Below, in pieces: positions 34,076 through 41,860 of a DNA stretch of 49,132 bases. Source of the stretch: an uncultured Clostridia bacterium (lineage in GTDB: Bacteria > Bacillota > Clostridia > Oscillospirales > Ruminococcaceae); NCBI GenBank assembly GCA_947631585.1, contig CANRLY010000001.1:1-49132 (forward strand), in the 5' to 3' direction. Position numbers and translations under genes: made by a program. The first letter of the stretch is position 1, and each line of letters opens with the position of its first letter. Under the pieces are notes generated by a model. It was not told the DNA's origin, made no database searches, and was given only the letters and a program-made list of their open reading frames with translations.

Positions 34076-35337
34076 TCGCAAAGCTGAGACGCAAGTTCAT
34101 AGCGGCGGCGATAAGTTCGGTGGCGCTGGTGCTTACGGTGATAATGGCGGTGATAAATACGGCGAATTACCGCAGCGTGGTAAAAAATTCCGATCGCCTG
34201 ATAGAGCTGATACAGGAAAACGGCGGCGACTTTCCGGCAGTTCCGGCAGAGGAAGAAAAGCTGCCGGAGAGAGATGGATTGTTTGGCAGAGGAGGCCGTG
34301 ACAAGCGGTTCTCAGGGGGTGAGTTATCCCCGGAAATGCCTTTCCAGACAAGGTATTTCACCGTTTCTTTCAAAGATGGGGAGACCCCTGCCGCAAACGT
34401 GGGCAGGATAGCCGCCGTCACAGAGGAGCAGGCGGTAGATTATGCAGAGCAGCTGTTTTCTGAGGGAAAGACCTCCGGGTTTTACGGGGATTACCGTTAC
34501 GGTCTCAGCAGCGGCGGAGAAACTTCCATGTATGTGTTCGTGGACTGCCGCAAGGAGCTGGAGACTTTCCGGGCGTTTTTAAAAGCCAGCGTGCTGGTGA
34601 GCGCAGGGGGTCTTGCTCTGGTGGCTGGGCTGGTGACGCTTATTTCAGGTCTGGTGCTGAGACCGGCGGCGGAGAGCGCAGCCAAGCAGAAGCGTTTTAT
34701 CACCGACGCCAGCCACGAGCTGAAAACTCCCCTTACCATTATAGAAGCCAACACGGAAGTGCTGGAGATGGAAAGCGGAGAGAACGAGTGGACGGAAAGC
34801 ATACGCAATCAGGTGAAAAGGCTGACTTCCATGACGGAAAAGCTGGTGTTTCTTTCAAGAATGGACGAGGAAAAGAAGCCTCAGAAAGAAAGGCTGGACT
34901 TTTCCTCACTGGCGCAGGAGACCGCCGACAGCTTCCGGGCGGTGGCTGAGTCAAAGGGGAAAAAGCTGGAGACCCATATAGAAAACGGGCTTTACGTCCG
35001 GGGGGACAGTCAGATGCTGATACAGCTCATTTCCCTGCTGCTTGACAACAGCGTTAAGTATTCGGACGAGGGGGGAAGCATTTCTCTCAGCCTGAAAAGC
35101 TCCGGCAGGAATCGGATACTCACGGTGGAAAACACCGTGGAGAGCATACGGCAGGGGAAGCTTGACGAGTTCTTTGAACGGTTCTACCGGGAGGACAGCT
35201 CCAGAAACTCCGCTGCCGGCGGCTGCGGCATAGGGCTTTCGGCGGCAAGGGAGATAGTTTCCGCCCACAAGGGGAAAATAACAGCTTTCAGCGATGACGG
35301 CAGGTCTGTGCGCATTACGGCTGTTCTGCCTGCGTGA
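34072..35337 (+). CDS. Membrane sensor histidine kinase
   Basis: 421 residues. Two membrane segments (about 10-30 and 168-190) enclose an extracytoplasmic sensor of about 135 residues with no recognised domain. No HAMP domain is obvious. The phospho-accepting His lies in ITDASHELKTPLTII (H near 218). The ATPase part has the N box LLDNSVKYSDEGG and G2 box GCGIGLSAAREIV; the G1 box is atypical (VENTVESI instead of DxGxG), as in a group of related clostridial kinases. It phosphorylates the adjacent regulator. The signal is unknown. Confidence 0.93.
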   Translation: MIAKLRRKFIAAAISSVALVLTVIMAVINTANYRSVVKNSDRLIELIQENGGDFPAVPAEEEKLPERDGLFGRGGRDKRFSGGELSPEMPFQTRYFTVSFKDGETPAANVGRIAAVTEEQAVDYAEQLFSEGKTSGFYGDYRYGLSSGGETSMYVFVDCRKELETFRAFLKASVLVSAGGLALVAGLVTLISGLVLRPAAESAAKQKRFITDASHELKTPLTIIEANTEVLEMESGENEWTESIRNQVKRLTSMTEKLVFLSRMDEEKKPQKERLDFSSLAQETADSFRAVAESKGKKLETHIENGLYVRGDSQMLIQLISLLLDNSVKYSDEGGSISLSLKSSGRNRILTVENTVESIRQGKLDEFFERFYREDSSRNSAAGGCGIGLSAAREIVSAHKGKITAFSDDGRSVRITAVLPA

Positions 35338-35362
35338 AAGTTTTCAGGAAAAGAGGATAGAA

Positions 35363-36082
35363 ATGGTCAGTCAGAATGTTTTCAAAAGATATGAGCTGAA
35401 ATATCTCATATCCGAAGAGCAAAAGCGGCGGCTGCTGAAAAACGTCGGCGGCGGACTGGAGCTTGACAGCTACGGCAGGTCGCTGATATGCAGCGTTTAC
35501 TACGACACTCCCGACGACCGCCTGGTGAGGACTTCCATAGAAAGACCGGTATACAAGGAAAAGCTCCGGCTGAGGAGCTACGGTGTGGCAAAGCCTGACA
35601 GCATGGTGTTTGCAGAGCTTAAAAAGAAGTATCTGTCGGTGGTGTACAAGCGGCGGATAAGCGCAAAGCTCAGCCAGGCGGAACAGTATCTGGCAGGAGG
35701 TCAGAAGCCGGAAGATTCCCAGATAGCAAGGGAGATAGACAGGTTCATGGAGTTTTACCGGGAACTTGCGCCGGCTATGTACATTTCTTATGAGCGTGAA
35801 GCGTTCTTTTCGGAGGTTACACCCGATCTGAGGGTCACTTTTGACGACAACATTCTCTGGCGGACGGAAGAACTTTCCCTGAGCGTAAAGCCTTACGGCA
35901 CGCCGGTGCTTCCGCCGGGAAAGGTACTTATGGAGATCAAGACGGGAACGGCTATCCCTCTGTGGCTGGTAAAGCAGCTTTCGCAGATGGGAATATATAA
36001 AACGTCCTTTTCAAAATACGGCAGCGCTTACACGGCAAAGGCGGCAGCCCATCATTCAGGAGGTAAATGTTATGCTGGATAA
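35363..36082 (+). CDS. VTC-domain (polyphosphate polymerase-like) protein
   Basis: 239 residues from ATG 35363 (GAGGA 6 bases upstream; the longer frame overlaps the kinase gene). This is a triphosphate-tunnel fold: FKRYELKYLI, SVYYDTPDD, KEKLRLRSYG, FAELKKKYLSVVYKRRI and MEIKTGTAIPLWL carry the Lys/Arg/Glu residues that line the tunnel in yeast Vtc4. Yeast VTC makes polyphosphate from ATP; bacterial members are less studied. It is soluble here, and the downstream gene, overlapping by 11 bases, encodes the usual membrane partner (DUF4956). The pair plausibly forms a membrane complex. Confidence 0.92.
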   Translation: MVSQNVFKRYELKYLISEEQKRRLLKNVGGGLELDSYGRSLICSVYYDTPDDRLVRTSIERPVYKEKLRLRSYGVAKPDSMVFAELKKKYLSVVYKRRISAKLSQAEQYLAGGQKPEDSQIAREIDRFMEFYRELAPAMYISYEREAFFSEVTPDLRVTFDDNILWRTEELSLSVKPYGTPVLPPGKVLMEIKTGTAIPLWLVKQLSQMGIYKTSFSKYGSAYTAKAAAHHSGGKCYAG

Positions 36083-36689
36083 ATTGTTCAGGGGGATATT
36101 TGACAGCGACCTGATAACGGTCATATCGGTAAAGGATTTTCTGCTCTGCATGGGGGTAGCCCTTGCAATAGGAGTATTCTTTGCGGCGGTGTACACTTAC
36201 AAAAACCACTACACCAAGAGTTTTCTGCTGACGCTGGCGGTACTGCCGGCGGTGGTGAGCGTTGTTATCATGATGGTAAACGGCAACGTAGGCGCAGGAG
36301 TTGCGGTGGCAGGTGCGTTCAGTCTGGTAAGGTTCCGTTCGGTGCCGGGCACTGCCAAGGAGATAGCGGCTATCTTCCTTGCCATGGGAACAGGACTTAT
36401 CATCGGTATGGGTTACCTGGGGTATGCGTCGCTGTTTGCGCTGATAATGGGAGCGGCTGTGCTTATTTATCAGAAACTTGGGGAAACTATGAAAAGAAAG
36501 CCGGACAGCGGCAAGGTGCTGAGGGTGACTATCCCGGAAGATCTGAACTACACGGACGTATTTGACGATCTGTTTGAAAAATACACTTTGCAGCACGAGC
36601 TTTCGGTGGTAAAGACCACAAACATGGGAAGTATGTTCAAGCTGACCTATAACATTATTCTGAGGAAAAGGAATTTATTGACGAGATAA
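36072..36689 (+). CDS. DUF4956 membrane protein, C-terminus frameshifted
   Basis: 205 residues as read. Four membrane segments (about 20-130) with the conserved AGAFSLVRFRSVPGTAKEIA loop of DUF4956, then a cytoplasmic alpha/beta domain. It ends early at 36687-36689 after LRKRNLLTR. One extra A in the run at about 36665 would continue the frame as KEFIDEIRCRNGNLEVSISG and further to a stop at 36752-36754, overlapping the next gene by 11 bases. That ending fits the family (RNGNL near the C-terminus). So a one-base deletion is likely, natural or from sequencing. Function unknown; regularly found with VTC-domain proteins. Confidence 0.85.
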   Translation: MLDKLFRGIFDSDLITVISVKDFLLCMGVALAIGVFFAAVYTYKNHYTKSFLLTLAVLPAVVSVVIMMVNGNVGAGVAVAGAFSLVRFRSVPGTAKEIAAIFLAMGTGLIIGMGYLGYASLFALIMGAAVLIYQKLGETMKRKPDSGKVLRVTIPEDLNYTDVFDDLFEKYTLQHELSVVKTTNMGSMFKLTYNIILRKRNLLTR

Positions 36690-36743
36690 GGTGCAGAAAC
36701 GGCAATCTGGAGGTCAGCATATCCGGTCAGGAGGTAAATATTT

Positions 36744-38651
36744 ATGAGCTATAAAAGCTCCAGAGCGGCTGCGTTTTTAGCAGCGGCGGCGATGGTCCTG
36801 GGGCTTTGCGGCTGCGAAGATGAGGGCGGTCGGGAGGACCTGTCCGGCAGCGCAGCGGCAGAGCAGAGCGTTTTGGGAAGCGGAGCAGCGGAGGAAGCCA
36901 AGCCGTCAGGCAGGCTGGAAGAGCTGCTCCGCACTGATGAGATGTTCACTGAGCGGGACTCAGACGGCAGTTATTCAGAAGCAGGAGCGGTAAGCATAAG
37001 TTTAAGCGGAAGTTCGGCTTCTGCGGACAGCGACAGTGTGGAGATCTCAGGCGGAAAGGTAAAGATATCCCAAGAGGGGGTATATCTCATAAGCGGAACG
37101 CTGTCTGACGGGCAGATAATAGTTGATGCAGACGACAGCGCAAAAGTTCAGCTGGCGCTTTGCGGCTGCGAAATAACTTGCAGCGGCAGTGCGGCGATAT
37201 ATGTTAAGCAGGCTGACAAGGTGTTTGTTACGCTTAGCGATGGGACGGAGAATGTTCTCACCGAAACAGGCAGCTTCACAGCGGACGGCGACACCAACGT
37301 AGACGGAGTTATCTTTTCAAAAGACGACCTTACCATAAACGGCGGAGGTTCTCTTGAGATAAACACGGAAAACGGTCACGGCGCAGTTTCAAAGAACGAC
37401 CTTAAAGTCACCGGCGGAGAACTGACGGTGAACTGTTCGGGACACGGGCTTTCAGGCAAGGACAGCGTTCGCATAGGCGGCGGAAGCATTTCGGTAAATT
37501 CCGGCAAAGACGGTATCCACTCTGAAAACGCCGAGGACACCCAGCAGGGATTTATTTACATCGGCGGCGGCGACCTGGCGATAGACTGCGGCGGCGACGG
37601 TCTGGACGCATCTTCGCAGGTGCTGACTGAGGGCGGAAAAGCCGTTATCACCAGCGGTTCAGGCAGCGCAAACGGAGAAGCTCACACAGAAAACATGATG
37701 GGCGGAAGATATCCCATGGGCGCAGAAGAGCAGGTCTCAGGCGAAGAAGATGAGAGCTGCAAGGGAATAAAAGGCGATCTGGGCGTTTTTGCGGCAGGCG
37801 GAGAGCTTGTAATTGACAGCAAGGACGACGGGATACATTCAAACGCCGGAGTTTCCGTATCTGAGGGCAAGCTGGAGATAAGTTCAGGAGACGACGGCAT
37901 ACACGGCGACGGTCAGGTACAGATAAGCGGCGGAAGCGTTACCATAAAGGAGAGTTACGAGGGCATAGAGGGACAGAGCATAGACATCTCCGGCGGAGAA
38001 ATATCGGTCAAGGCAAGCGATGACGGATTAAATTCCTCCGGCGGCAATGACGGCAGCGGTTACGGCGGCAGAGGAGGAGATATGTTTGCGGAAAACCCGG
38101 ACTGCATCATAAGCATTTCCGGCGGAAAGACAGTGGTCGATTCCTCGGGAGACGGGGTAGATTCAAACGGTTCTATAAGCGTTACCGGCGGCGAAGTATA
38201 TGTAGCAGGTCCTGAAAATGACGGCAACGGTGCGCTTGACTACGCAGGGGAAGCGTTTATCAGCGGCGGAAGATTCATAGCGGCAGGGTCGTCCGGAATG
38301 GCGCAGAATTTCGGAAGTTCCTCCACTCAGGGGGCGGCTCTGGTGAACATTTCCGGTTCAGGAAACATTATTTTGAAAGACGCTAAGGGGGAAGTTCTGA
38401 TAGAATTTGATCCCGGAAAGTCATACGGCTGCGCAGTAGTAAGCTGTCCGGAGATGGTGCAGGGCGGAAGTTACGTTTTAGAAGCAGGAGGTCAGTCGAC
38501 TGAATTTGTTCTTGACCAGCTCATATACGGTCAAGGCGGAGGAATGGGCGGAATGGGAGGCCGTCCCGGCGGCGGAGGAAAGCTCCCCGGCGGCGGACAG
38601 TTCCAAGGCGGCGGACAATTCCCGGACAGAGAAAACAGGAAGCTTATGTGA
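36744..38651 (+). CDS. Cthe_2159-like carbohydrate-binding lipoprotein (parallel beta-helix)
   Basis: 635 residues. Lipoprotein signal with C23 or C24 after VLGLCG. The body (about 90-560) is made of repeating units rich in ISGG, DDGIHS, GDGLDA and SSGDGVDS, as in a right-handed beta-helix with Asp-lined turns, a pattern of the Cthe_2159 family; Cthe_2159 itself binds cellulose and pectin with calcium. The tail (about 590-635) is Gly/Pro/Gln-rich (GGGMGGMGGRPGGGG), probably a flexible wall-crossing end. It follows VTC and DUF4956 in one operon, a linkage seen widely in Firmicutes, often with CotH, which is absent here. Role: surface adhesin, inferred. Confidence 0.88.
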   Translation: MSYKSSRAAAFLAAAAMVLGLCGCEDEGGREDLSGSAAAEQSVLGSGAAEEAKPSGRLEELLRTDEMFTERDSDGSYSEAGAVSISLSGSSASADSDSVEISGGKVKISQEGVYLISGTLSDGQIIVDADDSAKVQLALCGCEITCSGSAAIYVKQADKVFVTLSDGTENVLTETGSFTADGDTNVDGVIFSKDDLTINGGGSLEINTENGHGAVSKNDLKVTGGELTVNCSGHGLSGKDSVRIGGGSISVNSGKDGIHSENAEDTQQGFIYIGGGDLAIDCGGDGLDASSQVLTEGGKAVITSGSGSANGEAHTENMMGGRYPMGAEEQVSGEEDESCKGIKGDLGVFAAGGELVIDSKDDGIHSNAGVSVSEGKLEISSGDDGIHGDGQVQISGGSVTIKESYEGIEGQSIDISGGEISVKASDDGLNSSGGNDGSGYGGRGGDMFAENPDCIISISGGKTVVDSSGDGVDSNGSISVTGGEVYVAGPENDGNGALDYAGEAFISGGRFIAAGSSGMAQNFGSSSTQGAALVNISGSGNIILKDAKGEVLIEFDPGKSYGCAVVSCPEMVQGGSYVLEAGGQSTEFVLDQLIYGQGGGMGGMGGRPGGGGKLPGGGQFQGGGQFPDRENRKLM

Positions 38652-38656
38652 ATTTC

Positions 38657-38692
38657 AAAGCAGGCGTTCTTTACAGGGCGTCTGCTTTTTTC
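38657..38692 (+). terminator. Terminator after the Cthe_2159-like gene
   Basis: AAAGCAG-GCG then CGT-CTGC TTTTTT form an imperfect stem with a T-run. A separate small hairpin CGCCCGC-AGGA-GCGGGCG follows at 38693-38710. Confidence 0.75.
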
Positions 38693-38749
38693 CGCCCGCA
38701 GGAGCGGGCGTGCGAAATCGTTTTCTTGCGGAAAAGCGGCAAAAAGAAG

Positions 38750-38778
38750 TTGACAGACGGTCGTTTGTGTGGTAATAT
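38750..38778 (+). promoter_or_regulatory. Promoter of the CE2-like esterase gene
   Basis: TTGACA (38750-38755), 17-base spacer, TAATAT (38773-38778), the same hexamer pair as at the feo promoter. The start codon is 43 bases downstream. Confidence 0.8.
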
Positions 38779-38820
38779 GTACAATGTAAGTTTGAGAAAA
38801 TCAATGGCAGGAGGCATATT

Positions 38821-40002
38821 ATGAAACTGAAGAAACTGACTGCGGTAATAAGCGCAGCGGTCATGATGTGCGCAGCTTTCAGCGGCTGCGGAAATGGAAA
38901 AGACGGTTCCGGAAAAGGCGAGGACGGAAAAACGGACAAAGGGGGAAATGTAGTAATGAATGCAGAAAATGTAAAGCTGCTGGGCAGGACCCACCTTATA
39001 GACGATACTCTGTGGCTGGCGTTTTCGGGAACGGGGGCTGATTTTGACTATACCGGCAAGAAGCTGGAAGTAACGCTGGTGGGAGACGCCGCTGCTTCCG
39101 GCGGCGCTGAGAACCAGGTCAGGGCGGCTGTTTACGTTGACGGCGAAAGGGTCATAGACCAGATGCTTGACGAGCCGGAAAAGACTCTTACGGTTTTTGA
39201 AAGTGAAGAGAGCAAGACGGTCAACGTCAAGATCATAAAGCTTTCAGAAACGGCAATGTCCACCATGGGAATAAAGCCCATAAAGATAGCGGAGGGAGAA
39301 AAGATAGCTCCTGCCGCCGCAAAGGCTCACAGGATCGAGTTTGTGGGGGATTCCATCACCTGCGGCTACGGCGTAGATGACGAGGTAAAAGAACATCACT
39401 TCGTTACCGGCACTGAGGACGTTACCAAGGCTTACGCTTACAAGACGGCTCAGGCTCTGGACGCCGATTACAGCATGGTATCCATAAGCGGTTACGGAAT
39501 TATTTCCGGTTACACCAACGGCGACAAGAAGATCTCCGCTCAGACAATTCCGCAATATTACGAAAAAATGGGATTTTCCTACAATTCTTTTGCAGAAACA
39601 GAGAAGCCGGAATCTATAGACTGGGATTTCTCGGAATTTGTGCCTGAAGTTGTAGTGATAAATCTGGGAACGAACGACGAGAGCTACTGCAAGAGTTATG
39701 CAGACCGCAAGGAAGAATACAGGGACGCATACATAGAGTTCATCAAGAAAGTCAGGGAGAAGAATCCTGACGCCACCATAATCTGCGCTCTGGGAATAAT
39801 GGGAGCAGGGCTTTATCCCACGGTAGAAGAGGCGGTAAATAATTATCAGGAAGAGACCGGCGACCAGAACGTTTACTCGTTCAGGCTCACGCCGCAGGAC
39901 GGAAGTCTGGGTTATGCCGCCGACTGGCACCCCACTGCCGCCACCCACGACAAGGCTGCTGAGGAGCTTTCCGCCAAGATAAAAGAGATCATGGGCTGGT
40001 GA
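38821..40002 (+). CDS. CE2-like SGNH esterase lipoprotein
   Basis: 393 residues. Lipobox FSGC (C22), a Gly/Lys/Asp linker, an N-terminal jelly-roll-like domain (about 45-160), then an SGNH hydrolase domain: block I GDSITCGYG (nucleophile Ser near 183), block III GTNDE (about 283) and block V DWHPT (about 376-380, catalytic Asp/His). This two-domain plan is that of carbohydrate esterase family 2, which removes acetyl groups from xylan or mannan and may bind cellulose. It is anchored outside the membrane. It has its own promoter and terminator, so it is monocistronic. Confidence 0.92.
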   Translation: MKLKKLTAVISAAVMMCAAFSGCGNGKDGSGKGEDGKTDKGGNVVMNAENVKLLGRTHLIDDTLWLAFSGTGADFDYTGKKLEVTLVGDAAASGGAENQVRAAVYVDGERVIDQMLDEPEKTLTVFESEESKTVNVKIIKLSETAMSTMGIKPIKIAEGEKIAPAAAKAHRIEFVGDSITCGYGVDDEVKEHHFVTGTEDVTKAYAYKTAQALDADYSMVSISGYGIISGYTNGDKKISAQTIPQYYEKMGFSYNSFAETEKPESIDWDFSEFVPEVVVINLGTNDESYCKSYADRKEEYRDAYIEFIKKVREKNPDATIICALGIMGAGLYPTVEEAVNNYQEETGDQNVYSFRLTPQDGSLGYAADWHPTAATHDKAAEELSAKIKEIMGW

Positions 40003-40019
40003 TCCGCCGGCATTACGCC

Positions 40020-40056
40020 AAACCGCTGCGCTTGCAAGCGCAGCGGTTTGTTTTTG
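40020..40056 (+). terminator. Terminator of the CE2-like gene
   Basis: A perfect 30-base palindrome: AAACCGCTGCGCTTG (40020-40034) and CAAGCGCAGCGGTTT (40035-40049), then GTTTTTG. It begins 17 bases after the stop codon. Confidence 0.85.
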
Positions 40057-40107
40057 CGGCAGGCGTGAGTTGATTTTCTTCGCTTTCCTGCATCGGTAAG
40101 GTAGCTG

Positions 40108-40200
40108 CCTGCGGCTCGCCCTCGCTGCGAAGCAGCGAGGGTATGCGGCGGCAGCGCCGCCGCATACCGCCACGCCAACGGCGTGGCGGCGAGCCGCAGG
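40108..40200. repeat. Perfect four-way-junction (cloverleaf) palindromic element
   Basis: The outer stem CCTGCGGCTCGCC (40108-40120) pairs with GGCGAGCCGCAGG (40188-40200), 13 bp. Inside, three hairpins abut with no unpaired junction base: CTCGCTGC-GAA-GCAGCGAG (40121-40139); GGTATGCGGCGGC (40140-40152), loop AGC, GCCGCCGCATACC (40156-40168); GCCACGCC-AAC-GGCGTGGC (40169-40187). All 42 pairs are Watson-Crick. It lies between the esterase terminator and the MATE promoter. It lacks the conserved bases of a tRNA. Confidence 0.85.
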
Positions 40201-40233
40201 CTCTGCCAAGACCCGCAGGCAGCCGGCAAGCGG

Positions 40234-40262
40234 TTGACTTGTGCAAAATTTTGTGGTATGTT
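40234..40262 (+). promoter_or_regulatory. Promoter of the MATE exporter gene
   Basis: TTGACT (40234-40239), 17-base spacer, TATGTT (40257-40262), starting 34 bases after the cloverleaf element. The leader is about 65 bases, with GAGGT before the start codon. Confidence 0.7.
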
Positions 40263-40332
40263 TTATTAGGCGCCTGACATAGTATCAAAGCGCAAATTAT
40301 ATAGACCAAGGAACTGAAAAAGAGGTAAGTAC

Positions 40333-41733
40333 ATGGAAACTAAAACCAATCCGCTGGGCGAGGAAAAAATATCGTCGCTGCTGCTCAGGTTTGCGATACC
40401 AAGCGTGATAGCAATGCTCGTGAGCGCAATATACAATCTGGTTGACCAGATCTTTATAGGAAACATGGAGGGCTATCTGGGAAATGCCGCCACCAGCGTG
40501 GCGTTTCCGCTTTCAACGGTGTCGCTGGCGCTTTCGCTGCTCGTGGGAACAGGCGGAGCGGCAAAAATGAATCTGCTGCTCGGGGCTAAGCGGCAGGAGC
40601 GTGCAAATGTTGCGGTGTGCAATTCCCTGCTGATACTGGCGGTCAGCGGAGTGCTGCTGGGTGCGGTGACGCTGATATTTTTAAAGCCGCTGCTGGTGTT
40701 TTTCGGTGCAACCAAGGACATCATGCCTTATGCGGTGGATTACGCCGGAATAATCGCACTGGGTCTGCCGTTTGCAACGCTTGTTACCGGGCTGAACCAC
40801 ATTATCCGTGCTGACGGAAGTCCGGCTTATTCGATGGTGAGCATGGTCACAGGCGCAGTTCTCAACATGATACTTGACCCCATTTTTATAAGCTTCTGGG
40901 GAGTAAAAGGCGCAGCTATAGCTACGGTGCTGGGGCAGCTGGTGACGTTTGTCATGAACGTTTTATACATACGCCGGTTCAAGCACATTTCGGTGAAGAA
41001 GGAATATTTCCGTCCGGATCTGAAAATGTGCGCTTCCATCTGCACATTGGGGATAGCCAGTTTTTTCAATCAGCTGGCGATGACGCTTGTGCAGATAGTT
41101 CTTAACAACAGCATGAAGAAATACGGTGCAGGTTCGGTATACGGAAGCGACATTCCCATAGCCTGTTCGGGCATAACGATAAAGGTCTCGATGATCGTGA
41201 TGGCGGTAGTTATAGGCATTGCCCAGGGACACCAGCCGATAGTCAGCTTCAATTACGGCGCAGGAAAGTACGACAGGGTCCGCAGGACATACAGGCTGGC
41301 TCTGGTCTCTGCGACTGTAGTAGCGACGATCGGGTTCATAGCATTTCAGCTATTCCCTGTTCAGATACTGAAATTATTTGGTTCTGGGGAAAGCGAGGAA
41401 TACTTCCGCTTTGGTGCAAGAATGCTCAGGATATATCTTTTCTGCACAGCTTTTGACGCCATACAGCCGGTCACGACCACATTTTTCACCGCCATCGGCA
41501 AAGCCTTCAAAGGCAGTTTTATCGCTCTTACCAGGCAGGTGATCTTTCTTGTGCCTCTGATACTCATACTGCCCATATTCTTCGGCATAAACGGCATAAT
41601 GTTTGCCGGTCCCGTTGCCGACATGGCTGCGTTCATTCTTGCGGTAGTGCTTATGCTACTTGAGACGGCTTCCCTGAAAAAAGCTGAAGTTTCCGCCAAG
41701 GCACAGCCTGCGGCGCCGCAAGCGGCGCCTTAG
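40333..41733 (+). CDS. MATE-family multidrug efflux transporter (MepA-like)
   Basis: 466 residues with about 12 membrane segments in two halves, and typical MATE strings: LLRFAIPSVIAMLVSAIYNLVDQIFIG at the start region (split by the first segment), LGLPFATLVTGLNHIIRADG, and GIAQGHQPIVSFNYGAGKYDRV in the second half. MATE proteins exchange sodium or protons for organic cations across the cytoplasmic membrane. The substrate is unknown. The last 12 residues (KAQPAAPQAAP and stop) are encoded by the beginning of a palindromic element (41700-41795), so the native C-terminus was probably replaced or extended when that element was inserted. The stop is TAG, within the second arm. Confidence 0.93.
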   Translation: METKTNPLGEEKISSLLLRFAIPSVIAMLVSAIYNLVDQIFIGNMEGYLGNAATSVAFPLSTVSLALSLLVGTGGAAKMNLLLGAKRQERANVAVCNSLLILAVSGVLLGAVTLIFLKPLLVFFGATKDIMPYAVDYAGIIALGLPFATLVTGLNHIIRADGSPAYSMVSMVTGAVLNMILDPIFISFWGVKGAAIATVLGQLVTFVMNVLYIRRFKHISVKKEYFRPDLKMCASICTLGIASFFNQLAMTLVQIVLNNSMKKYGAGSVYGSDIPIACSGITIKVSMIVMAVVIGIAQGHQPIVSFNYGAGKYDRVRRTYRLALVSATVVATIGFIAFQLFPVQILKLFGSGESEEYFRFGARMLRIYLFCTAFDAIQPVTTTFFTAIGKAFKGSFIALTRQVIFLVPLILILPIFFGINGIMFAGPVADMAAFILAVVLMLLETASLKKAEVSAKAQPAAPQAAP

Positions 41734-41795
41734 TCGGGGGGCGGCTTTGCCGCCCCGACTGCCCCGAAGCTTCGCTTCGGGGCGCAGGCTGCGCC
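41700..41795. repeat. Second cloverleaf element, overlapping the MATE gene end
   Basis: Outer stem GGCACAGCCTGC (41700-41711) with GCAGGCTGCGCC (41784-41795), one mismatch. Arm 1 GGCGCCGC-AA-GCGGCGCC (41712-41729), two free T, arm 2 AGTCGG with CCGACT and GCGGC-TTT-GCCGC (41732-41760, two extra G on one side), arm 3 GCCCCGAAGC-TTC-GCTTCGGGGC (41761-41783). Same plan as 40108-40200 with unrelated stems. Confidence 0.75.
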
Positions 41796-41803
41796 CACAA
41801 ACT

Positions 41804-41844
41804 GCGACCGCCAGCCCCCGGAGGGGGGCTGGCGGTCGCTTTTT
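41804..41844 (+). terminator. Terminator of the MATE gene
   Basis: GCGACCGCCAGCCCCC (41804-41819), a 4-base loop, GGGGGCTGGCGGTCGC (41824-41839), then TTTTT. Perfect 16-bp stem; it lies between convergent genes and may block transcription from both sides. Confidence 0.85.
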
Positions 41845-41860
41845 AGAGGGAAGCAAGGGA

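Noticed and set aside
36655..36689. Programmed -1 frameshift in the DUF4956 gene
   Set aside because: The site lacks an A-AAA-AAG type slippery heptamer; a simple deletion explains it better.
40108..40200. Cloverleaf considered as a tRNA or tRNA-like gene
   Set aside because: Arm lengths, 3-base loops and the absence of TTC-loop, D-loop and CCA signatures rule out a tRNA.
39244..40229. Open frames of 321 and 105 residues on the minus strand through the esterase gene and the cloverleaf
   Set aside because: They translate palindromes and the reverse of a well-supported esterase; no start site features.
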